In this document: piece by piece, positions 7,496 through 15,370 of the stretch
How positions within the stretch are numbered: position 1 is the stretch's first letter
Layout of the letters: each line of letters opens with the position of its first letter
NCBI GenBank assembly: GCA_041689615.1
Contig: JBDNFW010000014.1
Location: forward strand, 62,001-126,000
Origin: UBA7359 sp041689615
Lineage (GTDB): Bacteria > Pseudomonadota > Gammaproteobacteria > Eutrophobiales > Eutrophobiaceae
Direction: 5' to 3'
Length of the DNA: 64,000 nt
The notes under the pieces: model-generated
Databases searched by the model: none
Told to the model about the DNA's origin: nothing
Seen by the model: only the letters and a program-made list of their open reading frames with translations
Made by a program: the position numbers and the translations under genes

Positions 7496-9157
7496 ATGAA
7501 GCGGACACGTGGAATAAAAGGTCGTACTCAAGGTCGTACAACGCCAATTAAGGCATTGGGAGAAGTGCAAGAATTAATTGGTGAGTCTTCTCGGGCGCGA
7601 GATATGCTGATTGAGTACCTTCATAGAATTCAAGATCGTTTTCATCACATATCTAATAATCATATTATTGCATTGGCAACTGAAATGCATTTGCCAATGG
7701 CAGATGTATATGAAACTGCAAGTTTTTACCATCATTTTGATTTGGTGAGAGCCGGTAATAAGCCTCCTCCTCCTAAAACTATTCGTGTTTGTGAATCATT
7801 AAGTTGTGAAATGTTTGGAGCAAAGCATCTCATTAAAGAATTAAAGGTAAAGTATGATTCACAGGTTCGAATTCAAGCAGTGCCTTGCGTAGGGAGATGC
7901 CAGGCAGCACCTGTTGCCATTGTTGGTACTAACCCTATCGAGTTTGCAAACAAAGAAAAAATATATTCAGCAATAACTAATAATAAACTTAGTGCTCACA
8001 TGCCAAATTGTATTACGTACGAGGAATACACAAAGCAAGGCGGGTATAAAACGTTAATGAGATGTATTAATGGTGAGTATGACAGAGAAGACATTATTAA
8101 AATAATGGAGAACTCTGCCTTACGAGGTCTCGGAGGTGCGGGCTTTCCCACGGGTAAAAAGTGGAGAATTCTTAAGGACCAACCTCAGCCAAAATTAATT
8201 GCTATTAATATTGATGAAGGAGAGCCAGGAACATTTAAGGATCGAATCTATCTTGAAAAAGATCCTCATCGCTTTATAGAAGGTTTATTGATTGCACATT
8301 GGGCAATCGAGGCGGAAGACATCTACATATATTTACGTGATGAATATGCAGGTTGTCGAATAATGCTAGAACGAGAATTGCAATCCTTAAAAAATAATCC
8401 ACCATTTAAACTTCCTAACATTTATTTACGACGAGGCGCCGGTGCTTATATTTGTGGCGAAGAATCTGCCATGATTGAATCAATAGAAGGTAAAAGAGGC
8501 ATGCCCAGATTAAGACCGCCTTATGTCGCACAAGTAGGTTTATTTGGTAGACCGACATTAGAACAAAACATGGAAACGATGTATTGGGTAAGAAAAATAA
8601 TTGAAGAAGGCGCTGAATGGTTTGTTTCACATGGGTGCAACGGACGGAAAGGATTGCGTTCATTCTCTGTAAGTGGACGAGTTAACAAAGCAGGCGTTCA
8701 TTTGGCTCCGGCAGGCATAACAATGAATGAGTTAATTAATGATTATTGTGACGGTATGTTACCCGGGCATGAATTTTATGGATATTTCCCGGGGGGTGCA
8801 TCCGGTGGAATTCTTCCCGTTTCTTTAGCTGATGTACCGCTAGATTTTGATACCTTACAACCGTATGGATGTTTTATAGGTTCAGCGGCCATCATTGTTT
8901 TATCTGATAAAGACAGTGCAAGGAACATGGCACTGAATGCGATGCGTTTCTTTGAACATGAATCTTGTGGGCAGTGTACACCATGTAGAGTAGGTACAAG
9001 TAAGGCGGTTACACTGATGGAGAAGAAAGATTGGAATCAGCCATTATTGGAAGAGCTGGCGCAAGCTATGGAAGATGCTTCTATATGTGGCCTTGGTCAA
9101 GCAGCACCAAATCCAATGCGTTGTGCTATGAAATATTTTTCTCAGGAGTTTGAATAA
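7496..9157 (+). CDS. Fused NuoE/NuoF-like subunit of NAD-dependent formate dehydrogenase (Fdh1B type)
   Basis: 553 residues. The N-terminal thioredoxin-like [2Fe-2S] domain (about 20-160, cysteines C99, C104, C131, C135) is fused to a NuoF-like domain. That domain has the FMN/NAD motifs GLGGAGFPTG (211-220) and EGEPGTFKDR, and [4Fe-4S] ligands C491, C494, C497 and C531. This fusion is typical of the beta subunit of tungsten/molybdenum formate dehydrogenase 1 in methylotrophs, which passes electrons from formate to NAD+. The catalytic molybdopterin alpha subunit does not follow; a terminator and a transporter do instead. A Complex I subunit is unlikely because no other nuo gene is near. The first 20 residues are unusually basic. 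Fusion and cofactors are seen; the formate role is inferred from family and context. Confidence 0.8.
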   Translation: MKRTRGIKGRTQGRTTPIKALGEVQELIGESSRARDMLIEYLHRIQDRFHHISNNHIIALATEMHLPMADVYETASFYHHFDLVRAGNKPPPPKTIRVCESLSCEMFGAKHLIKELKVKYDSQVRIQAVPCVGRCQAAPVAIVGTNPIEFANKEKIYSAITNNKLSAHMPNCITYEEYTKQGGYKTLMRCINGEYDREDIIKIMENSALRGLGGAGFPTGKKWRILKDQPQPKLIAINIDEGEPGTFKDRIYLEKDPHRFIEGLLIAHWAIEAEDIYIYLRDEYAGCRIMLERELQSLKNNPPFKLPNIYLRRGAGAYICGEESAMIESIEGKRGMPRLRPPYVAQVGLFGRPTLEQNMETMYWVRKIIEEGAEWFVSHGCNGRKGLRSFSVSGRVNKAGVHLAPAGITMNELINDYCDGMLPGHEFYGYFPGGASGGILPVSLADVPLDFDTLQPYGCFIGSAAIIVLSDKDSARNMALNAMRFFEHESCGQCTPCRVGTSKAVTLMEKKDWNQPLLEELAQAMEDASICGLGQAAPNPMRCAMKYFSQEFE

Positions 9158-9241
9158 GTTTCAAAATACGAGAACACAGCTTCGATGTTCATCAGACTGA
9201 ATGCTAATAGGTAATAGACAAAATGACTCATAAAGAAACTT

Positions 9242-9267
9242 AAAATGGGACTTTTTGTCCTGTTTTT
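9242..9267 (+). terminator. Terminator after the fdh subunit
   Basis: A 10-bp stem with two G-T pairs (arms 9242-9251 and 9257-9266) around a five-T loop, ending in a T-run. Confidence 0.6.
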
Positions 9268-9313
9268 CGCTATCCATTTCAAATTAATCTAATTAATACA
9301 GCAAGTTAAGAGT

Positions 9314-9329
9314 TGGAATAGTACTTGCT
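9314..9329 (+). promoter_or_regulatory. Candidate sigma-54 (-24/-12) promoter for the transporter
   Basis: The sequence TGGAATAGTACTTGCT has the required GG-N10-GC spacing with TTGCT at -12. It closely matches the element at 6460-6475. Predicted start is near 9340, about 125 bases before the transporter ATG at 9465. Confidence 0.6.
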
Positions 9330-9464
9330 GATAGAAGTGCGTCGATTGAGATAAAAATAACAATAAACACTCAATGACATTTCATCGTTGTTAACTCTCT
9401 ATTAGAAACTCGACAGAGCGTAGCAAGAAATAATAATAATTATATGGGTGGGGTCTCAATATAA

Positions 9465-11204
9465 ATGTTTAAGTCTTCTGGCCTTATAGGCTTGTTATCG
9501 AAAGATCGTATTGTTGCAAAATCAAATTTCAATCGGTGGCTGATTGCTCCTGCATCAGTTGCAATTCATTTATGTATCGGTTCTGTCTATGCATGGAGCA
9601 TATTTAATCCTGCGTTAGTAAAACAGTTAGGCGTCGTGACTAGTGCTGCCGATGACTGGAGTTTTTCTTCGGTTGTTTGGATTTTTTCAACGGCCATTGT
9701 TTTTCTTGGTCTAGCTGCAGCAATTGGTGGCAAATGGTTAGAAGAAGTAGGGCCAAGAACGACTGGATTTTTAGCTGCATGTTTATGGGGTGGTGGGTTT
9801 CTGATTGGCAGTGTTGGTATTGAAACGCATCAGCTTTGGTTGATCTACTTAGGTTATGGAGCAGTTGGAGGTTGTGGATTAGGACTAGCCTATGTGACGC
9901 CTGTCAGTACCTTAATAAGATGGTTTCCTGACCGTCGAGGTATGGCAACGGGTATTGCCATTATGGGTTTTGGTGGTGGCGCAATGATAGGCGCACCATT
10001 AAAAACATATTTATTAAGTTTGTTTTATAAGGCACCCGAATATTTAGGAAAAGTTAGTGACATAAATTTAATTACTGAAGGTGGCAGACGTTACGCTGAA
10101 ATTTTGTCAGTAAAAACAGAAGTTGTTATTGCATCAGCATCAGATATGGCAAAAGTATCAATGCCCGGACCTGAAGGTGTTTATGTTGTGGGGACAGGTG
10201 ATACAGGTGTAGCTAGTGCCTTTATTACCCTCGGGATTGTTTATTTTATCGTAATGACGATAGCTGCTTTTTCTTTTCGTGTTCCTCCAAAAAACTGGAA
10301 GCCAAAAGGATGGGAAGCACCTAAAGCAGATGATTCAAGTAAGAGTTTAATCACTGATGATCATGTACATATAGATCAAGCATTAAAGACACCACAATTT
10401 TATCGTTTATGGATCGTGCTTTGTTTTAATGTCACGGCAGGCATTGGAGTGATTGGCGTAGCAAAAACCATGATCACTGATATTTTTAGCCCCAGCTTAC
10501 CTGATATTGTCGATGCCAGTTTTGCAGCAACCTACGTCTTGATGATCAGCGTGTTTAACATGGGTGGTCGCTTTATGTGGGCATCGTTATCAGATTATTT
10601 AGGACGTAAAAATACTTACCATGTCTTCTTTGTGTTGGGCATGTTGCTTTATGTTTCTATCCCATACTTTGCAACTCAAGTTAGCGTTAACCCAGGAATA
10701 ACATGGCTGATCATGTTCTACGCTGCAACGATGGTTATTTTCACCATGTACGGTGGTGGCTTTGCAACAATACCAGCCTACCTGGCAGACATTTTTGGTA
10801 CGTTACATGTAGGCGGAATACATGGACGCTTACTAACTGCATGGAGTACAGCTGGCGTATTGGGGCCATTTGCAATTACCTATCTAAGACAACAGTCAAT
10901 TGATAATGCAATTTTATCTTTAACACAGAAAATTGATCCTGTTATTTTTCAACAAAAATTCGGCTCAAGCATCAGTAATCTACAAGTATTGATAGAGGCT
11001 AAAACAGTTTCAATACCAAAATTAATGGAGATTGTTCCTGCTGGCACAATCGATCCAACTCCTAGTCTTTACAACACAACGATGTATGCAATGGCGTTGT
11101 TATTGTTTGTCGCATTTTTATCCAATCTAACAATAAGGAAAGTAGATGGTAAGCATTATGTACAAAACACACACCCAGAGTTGGCTATAAATAATGCCAG
11201 TTAA
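9465..11204 (+). CDS. OFA-family MFS transporter (oxalate/formate antiporter-like)
   Basis: A 579-residue major facilitator protein. The SVYAWSIFNPAL motif in the first helix (about 40-52) is characteristic of the oxalate/formate antiporter family, and an MFS loop motif (SDYLGRKN) lies near residue 380. About twelve hydrophobic segments are visible. A long hydrophilic insert (about 190-260) makes it larger than the roughly 400-residue family norm. It sits in the inner membrane and probably exchanges small monocarboxylates or dicarboxylates. Substrate is not proven, but the fdh gene upstream and alcohol dehydrogenase downstream fit formate or a related C1/C2 acid. Its own sigma-54-type element suggests co-regulation with folD2-fdh. 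Confidence 0.8.
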   Translation: MFKSSGLIGLLSKDRIVAKSNFNRWLIAPASVAIHLCIGSVYAWSIFNPALVKQLGVVTSAADDWSFSSVVWIFSTAIVFLGLAAAIGGKWLEEVGPRTTGFLAACLWGGGFLIGSVGIETHQLWLIYLGYGAVGGCGLGLAYVTPVSTLIRWFPDRRGMATGIAIMGFGGGAMIGAPLKTYLLSLFYKAPEYLGKVSDINLITEGGRRYAEILSVKTEVVIASASDMAKVSMPGPEGVYVVGTGDTGVASAFITLGIVYFIVMTIAAFSFRVPPKNWKPKGWEAPKADDSSKSLITDDHVHIDQALKTPQFYRLWIVLCFNVTAGIGVIGVAKTMITDIFSPSLPDIVDASFAATYVLMISVFNMGGRFMWASLSDYLGRKNTYHVFFVLGMLLYVSIPYFATQVSVNPGITWLIMFYAATMVIFTMYGGGFATIPAYLADIFGTLHVGGIHGRLLTAWSTAGVLGPFAITYLRQQSIDNAILSLTQKIDPVIFQQKFGSSISNLQVLIEAKTVSIPKLMEIVPAGTIDPTPSLYNTTMYAMALLLFVAFLSNLTIRKVDGKHYVQNTHPELAINNAS

Positions 11205-11304
11205 AAAAATCAAAAGAAAACTAGTCCCTTGTCAGCAGCAGCAAGAGGCTCAGTTGTTAAAACTTAAAATGTTGCAAACTTGAAATAACAAGAGGAGAAA
11301 ACAA

Positions 11305-13047
11305 ATGTTTAACCATAGAAAGAGAGGAGAAAATACGCTTGGCGGGCTTTGCAGTGCTGTTGGTGTTGCATCTCTGATAGCAACACTAGCTTCGCATAAT
11401 GTCATAGCCGGAGAAGAAGTTTCTGGAGGCGGCACGTTGTATGGCAATATGAGTACAGTAACGCAAAGGATGCTGGATCGAGCTGGTAGTGACTCCAATA
11501 ATTTTTTACATACCAACGGCAATTATGCCCAAACACGATTTTATCCTGCCGAACAAATCAACCGTGAAAATGTAAGTGATCTGAAGCGTGCATGGAGCTT
11601 TAAGATGGAAGTGACCGATTCATTGGAAACGTCACCAATCATTGTTGATGGCACCATGTATGTTACGTCTTCTTTCAACCACGTCTATGCGCTAGATGCA
11701 GAAACGGGCAAGCAGAAATGGCATTTCAAACACAAAATGGGTCCAATCACGACCTATTGCTGTGGACCAAATAACCGAGGTGTTTTCCCTTATGAAGGCA
11801 TGCTTTATATGGGAACATTGGATGCTAAATTAGTTGCACTTGATGCGAGCACAGGGAAAAAAGTTTGGGAAACCCAAATTGCAGATCCTGAATTGGGTTA
11901 TAGCGAAACCATGGCACCGACTGTGGTCGATGGTAAAGTCCTAATCGGCACCAACGGTGGTGAATATGGTATTCGTGGTTTCGTTAAAGCGTTTGATGCG
12001 AAAACAGGTAAATTAGTCTGGAATTTCTATACCGTTCCAGAAGACTCAGTTGGTGTCTGGGCAACGCATGATGCAACTGGTCGCGATATGCTGAGAGATA
12101 TCAAAGCTGAAAAAGCTGCCTACGAGAAAAATGGCGACCCGTACAAAACACTGGGTGGTGGTACCTGGCAGAATATGGCGGTTGACAAAGACTCAGGCCG
12201 TATCTATTTCATGGCGGGTAACCCATCTCCTGATCTTTACGGTGCAATCCGTCCAGGGGACAACCTCTACACCAACTCACTAATATCAGTCGATTTGGCT
12301 ACAGGTAAATATGTTTGTCACTTCCAGTACATCGCACATGATGTATGGGATCTGGATGCAGTGAGTCCACCGATTTTGACCGATGTCAAAGATAAAAATG
12401 GCAAAATGGTCAAAGGCGTCTTACATGGTGGCAAAACCGGTCATGTCTATGTTCATAATGCAAGTGATTGTAGCTTGATTCGTTTTTCTGAAGCGATGGT
12501 GCCTCAGGAAAATATGTGGGTATTACCAACAAAAGATGGTGCGCGGATGTTGCCTGGTGCTAATGGCGGTGTTGAATGGTCACCAATGGCAATCGATCCA
12601 GCTCAGAGTCTGTCTTATGTTATGAATATCCATCAACCTATGACCTACCATGTCGAAGCAACACCTTATCCTGGTGGCAAACTGTGGCTTGGTGGTGCTT
12701 TCAAAGTGATTGAGTCAGAAGAACAATGGGGTAATGTGACGGCAGTCAATTACAACACGGGCAAGATCGAATGGCAGGTCAAGACCCAACAACCGATGAT
12801 CGGTGGGGTTCTGGCAACAGGTGGTGGTCTGGTATTTACCGGAGAAGGTAATGGACTGTTCAAGGCCTTCAATTCATCTACCGGTGAATTAATGTGGCAG
12901 GATCAAACCAATGCAGGTGTTAACGCACCTCCTTCTTCTTATAACGTTGCTGGCACTCAATACGTCGTTGTAGGTTCTGGTGGTAATGCACAGATGAACT
13001 ATAAACGTGGTAATGAGATTATTGCCTATAAATTAGGCAAGAAGTAA
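11305..13047 (+). CDS. Periplasmic PQQ-dependent alcohol dehydrogenase with lanthanide-type active site
   Basis: 580 residues with an N-terminal secretion signal (cleavage near residue 35) and a strong AGAGGAGA ribosome site. It is an eight-bladed quinoprotein of the methanol/ethanol dehydrogenase family. Repeated W-motif blades (for example DAKTGKLVW), the vicinal disulfide C152-C153, metal ligands E220 and N306 and catalytic D349 are visible. D351, two residues after the catalytic Asp (WDLD), is the extra acidic ligand that marks lanthanide-dependent enzymes such as XoxF and PedH; calcium enzymes have a small residue there. No fused haem domain is present, so electrons must go to a separate cytochrome; a dihaem cytochrome gene follows. 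Substrate (methanol, ethanol or another alcohol) is not determined. Confidence 0.88.
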   Translation: MFNHRKRGENTLGGLCSAVGVASLIATLASHNVIAGEEVSGGGTLYGNMSTVTQRMLDRAGSDSNNFLHTNGNYAQTRFYPAEQINRENVSDLKRAWSFKMEVTDSLETSPIIVDGTMYVTSSFNHVYALDAETGKQKWHFKHKMGPITTYCCGPNNRGVFPYEGMLYMGTLDAKLVALDASTGKKVWETQIADPELGYSETMAPTVVDGKVLIGTNGGEYGIRGFVKAFDAKTGKLVWNFYTVPEDSVGVWATHDATGRDMLRDIKAEKAAYEKNGDPYKTLGGGTWQNMAVDKDSGRIYFMAGNPSPDLYGAIRPGDNLYTNSLISVDLATGKYVCHFQYIAHDVWDLDAVSPPILTDVKDKNGKMVKGVLHGGKTGHVYVHNASDCSLIRFSEAMVPQENMWVLPTKDGARMLPGANGGVEWSPMAIDPAQSLSYVMNIHQPMTYHVEATPYPGGKLWLGGAFKVIESEEQWGNVTAVNYNTGKIEWQVKTQQPMIGGVLATGGGLVFTGEGNGLFKAFNSSTGELMWQDQTNAGVNAPPSSYNVAGTQYVVVGSGGNAQMNYKRGNEIIAYKLGKK

Positions 13048-13090
13048 GACTCCTCCGGCAAGTTTACTTGCTATGTAGTAAAGGTAAGTT

Positions 13091-13131
13091 TGGCCGTCTT
13101 CATCCCCCTCCGTGAAGGCGGCCATCTTTTA
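13091..13131 (+). terminator. Strong terminator after the PQQ dehydrogenase
   Basis: A 13-bp stem with two G-T pairs (arms 13091-13103 and 13112-13124), loop of eight pyrimidine-rich bases, followed by TCTTTTA. It would separate or attenuate expression of the downstream cytochrome. Confidence 0.8.
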
Positions 13132-13193
13132 AAGAAGTGATAAAATGAACTTAGTATATTAATATTCATCCAAAAAATTAATGGTTTATTAAA

Positions 13194-13796
13194 ATGCATT
13201 ATTCAAATATAAAATATCTAATAACAATTATAGCAATGTTCTTTTGCAGTAATGTCATGGCCAGTAGTGCCATGGCGGAAGAAGACAAGTACGCTTCGGT
13301 TAAAGATACATTGCAAACATGCTTTGCATGTCATGGTGAGAATGGAGCCTCACAAATTAGTACCAACCCAGTATTAGCAGGCCAACAATTTTATTATATA
13401 TATGTTCAGCTTAAAGATTTTAAATCTGGTTTGCGTGAAAGCCCAATCATGTCACCTCTTGTCGCTAATATGGAAAAAGCTGACTTAAGTTTAATGGCAG
13501 AATATTTTTCTGAACAAAAATGGCCTGAACTTGATTATAAGGCGAGTGCTGATGAAACAGCTGTGGGAAAAAAAGTTGTCGATTCGGGACAGTGTCCTGC
13601 TTGTCATTTAGGTGATTTTAGTGGCGACAGTCGTAATCCAAAATTAGCAAATCAACATTTTGATTATCTTAAAAATACGATGCTCGCGTTTAAAAATAAA
13701 ACACGTAAAAACGCACAGCCGATGAATTCATTATTTGCAACATATAGTGAAGAACAAATTAATGCGGTTGCAAAATATCTTTCTTCTATTAAATAA
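13194..13796 (+). CDS. Periplasmic dihaem cytochrome c, c4-like
   Basis: 200 residues with a signal peptide ending near residue 29. Two haem-binding motifs, CFACH (43-47) and CPACH (134-138), lie in two similar halves, each with a downstream methionine that could be the axial ligand (SPIMSPL and AQPMNSL). This layout matches cytochrome c4-type electron carriers, which link periplasmic dehydrogenases to terminal oxidases. Its place just after the PQQ dehydrogenase suggests that it is the electron acceptor or next carrier (inference), although a terminator lies between them. No cytochrome cL (MxaG/XoxG) is found next to the dehydrogenase. Confidence 0.85.
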   Translation: MHYSNIKYLITIIAMFFCSNVMASSAMAEEDKYASVKDTLQTCFACHGENGASQISTNPVLAGQQFYYIYVQLKDFKSGLRESPIMSPLVANMEKADLSLMAEYFSEQKWPELDYKASADETAVGKKVVDSGQCPACHLGDFSGDSRNPKLANQHFDYLKNTMLAFKNKTRKNAQPMNSLFATYSEEQINAVAKYLSSIK

Positions 13797-13822
13797 CAAA
13801 TCATATTAAAATGGGTAGTGTT

Positions 13823-14683
13823 ATGAAAATTAAAAATAATATCTTAAGTTTCGTTATCTTCATTTTGTGTCTAAATTTTACTTCGGTATATGCGGAAGAA
13901 TTTCGAGAGCTTAACTTTAAACTGTTTGATGCAGCCAAAGCGGGTGATATACAACAGGTCAAGCTACTCATTGAACAGGGCGCATCTGTTAAAGCACGTA
14001 ATCGTATTGGTAATTCAGCACTTGTTTATGCAGCAGAGGTAGGGAATCTTGAGCTCGTAAAATATCTTATTAATAAAAAATCCGAGGTTAACCTGATTAA
14101 TACAAGAGGAAGAACTGCGCTAATGGCAGCCTCAAAAGGTGGTTACATTGACGTTGTTCAATATTTAATAGAACAAGGCGCTAAGGTAAACCAGCTTAGT
14201 TTGAAAAACATAACAGCTTTATCAGAGGCTGCTTATGGTGGGTATCTTGAAATTGTTGAATTATTATTGGAGCATAATGCAAAGGTTGATGTTGTCGATA
14301 ACACAGGTAAGACAGCACTTATCTATGCGGCTGCAAATGGGAATATAGATATTATTAAACTTCTTTTAACAAAGACTGATGATGTTAATCAGAAGTTTGG
14401 TCATGACTTAACTGTTTTAATGTGGGCCGCTGGCTATGGACAACATGATGCTGCAAATTTGTTATTAGATTCAGGTGCTGATGTAAATCTTCAAGATGAT
14501 CGCGGTAAGACTGCTTTAATGATGGCGGTAAAATCGGGCGATGTAGTTCTAGTTGAAGCTTTGTTAAAGCGAGGCGCAAAAACTGAATTAAAAGACAATG
14601 AGGGTAAGAGTGTTTATGATCTTGCGAAAGATGAGAAGAGTGAAGGTATTCTTCAAGTTCTTCCTAAATATTCTAATTCTTAA
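13823..14683 (+). CDS. Secreted ankyrin-repeat protein
   Basis: The start is taken at 13823 because MKIKNN leads directly into a signal peptide (cleavage near YAEEF) and GGGTAG lies just upstream; an in-frame ATG at 13811 would add four residues. About seven ankyrin repeats of 33 residues fill the remainder, for example GNSALVYAAEVGNLELVKYL and RTALMAASKGGYIDVVQYL. Ankyrin proteins are binding scaffolds, and periplasmic ones are often found beside redox enzymes such as catalases or cytochromes. Here it follows the dihaem cytochrome after 26 bases, so it may assist the alcohol-oxidation system; this is only an inference from context. Confidence 0.85.
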   Translation: MKIKNNILSFVIFILCLNFTSVYAEEFRELNFKLFDAAKAGDIQQVKLLIEQGASVKARNRIGNSALVYAAEVGNLELVKYLINKKSEVNLINTRGRTALMAASKGGYIDVVQYLIEQGAKVNQLSLKNITALSEAAYGGYLEIVELLLEHNAKVDVVDNTGKTALIYAAANGNIDIIKLLLTKTDDVNQKFGHDLTVLMWAAGYGQHDAANLLLDSGADVNLQDDRGKTALMMAVKSGDVVLVEALLKRGAKTELKDNEGKSVYDLAKDEKSEGILQVLPKYSNS

Positions 14684-14709
14684 TTTATATCGGCTCGATC
14701 AAAACACTG

Positions 14710-14964
14710 TTAATCGGGAATAAAGTTATATAACCATGCGAAGATAGCGCCGCCAATGCCCGCATCGACTAACGCATATAAGGTTCCAATAATAATACTG
14801 CCTATACCTTGCATTGCTTCATAGCCAGGATAGATTGAAGCGACAACGGTTAGAAATACACCACCATAACTCGGCCAAATCATATTCGCTGTACTGACAA
14901 TCAGTATGGCCAGCCCCCAAAGAACGCTACAGCTTAACGCAAATTTTTTGATTGATAATCTCAT
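14710..14964 (-). CDS. Small membrane protein, holin-like
   Basis: 84 residues with two or three hydrophobic segments (about 8-30, 33-50 and 55-80) and glycine-rich helices. It resembles a family of short chromosomal membrane proteins annotated as bacteriophage holin-like, but no phage gene is nearby. It lies 16 bases after another small membrane protein and is probably co-transcribed with it. Function unknown. Confidence 0.6.
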   Translation of the reverse strand: MRLSIKKFALSCSVLWGLAILIVSTANMIWPSYGGVFLTVVASIYPGYEAMQGIGSIIIGTLYALVDAGIGGAIFAWLYNFIPD

Positions 14965-14980
14965 AATGACCTCCGTAAGA

Positions 14981-15223
14981 TTAAGCGATAATTCTTAATG
15001 CCAGATACGGTGCTACATTAAAAATAATAATACTTAATTTATAAAAGGCGATGCCTGCATAATGTATAGCATCAAAACGTTCATTGTTTAAATAAAACCA
15101 TTTGGTATGCATGCGATATACCCAATCATGGGCAAAGATCATGAAAAATGCCCACCATAATAGTAATGAGAAATTTAAGACAGCACACCAGCCAAAAAAC
15201 TTAATCATCATATCTATTGACAT
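14981..15223 (-). CDS. Small membrane protein, DUF6868-like
   Basis: 80 residues with two membrane segments (about 5-30 and 55-75) separated by a loop rich in aromatic residues (WVYRMHTKWFYL). The sequence fits the DUF6868 family, whose role is unknown. It is the first gene of a two-gene unit with the 84-residue membrane protein. A good ribosome site (AAAGAGGAAAGA on the coding strand) precedes the start. Confidence 0.6.
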   Translation of the reverse strand: MSIDMMIKFFGWCAVLNFSLLLWWAFFMIFAHDWVYRMHTKWFYLNNERFDAIHYAGIAFYKLSIIIFNVAPYLALRIIA

Positions 15224-15370
15224 ATCATTCTTTCCTCTTTAAGAACTCATGTATAAGTATGTGCTTAAAATAGGTTTAAGCAAGCGTCAATGGGCTAAAA
15301 TTTATCATGATCAACTTTAAGACTGAATGATTATTGGAAATCAGGAAAGGAATTATTTAAATAATTGCGA

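Larger units (their letters stand above)
9158..9464 (+). other. Intergenic control region between fdh and the transporter
   Basis: These 307 bases hold no gene. They contain a terminator for the folD2-fdh unit (9242-9267) and a sigma-54-type promoter (9314-9329). A GGGTGGGG purine tract at about 9446-9453 precedes the transporter start and is its likely ribosome binding site. Confidence 0.5.

Noticed and set aside
7496..9157. Complex I NuoE/NuoF
   Set aside because: Fusion of the two subunits and absence of any other nuo gene fit formate dehydrogenase better.
11205..11304. A third sigma-54 promoter before the PQQ dehydrogenase
   Set aside because: No GG-N10-GC element with acceptable flanks; the gene may have a sigma-70 promoter or read through from the transporter.
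15351..15366. 16-base AT palindrome AATTATTTAAATAATT
   Set aside because: Simple AT-rich palindromes are expected by chance in this composition; no supporting context.
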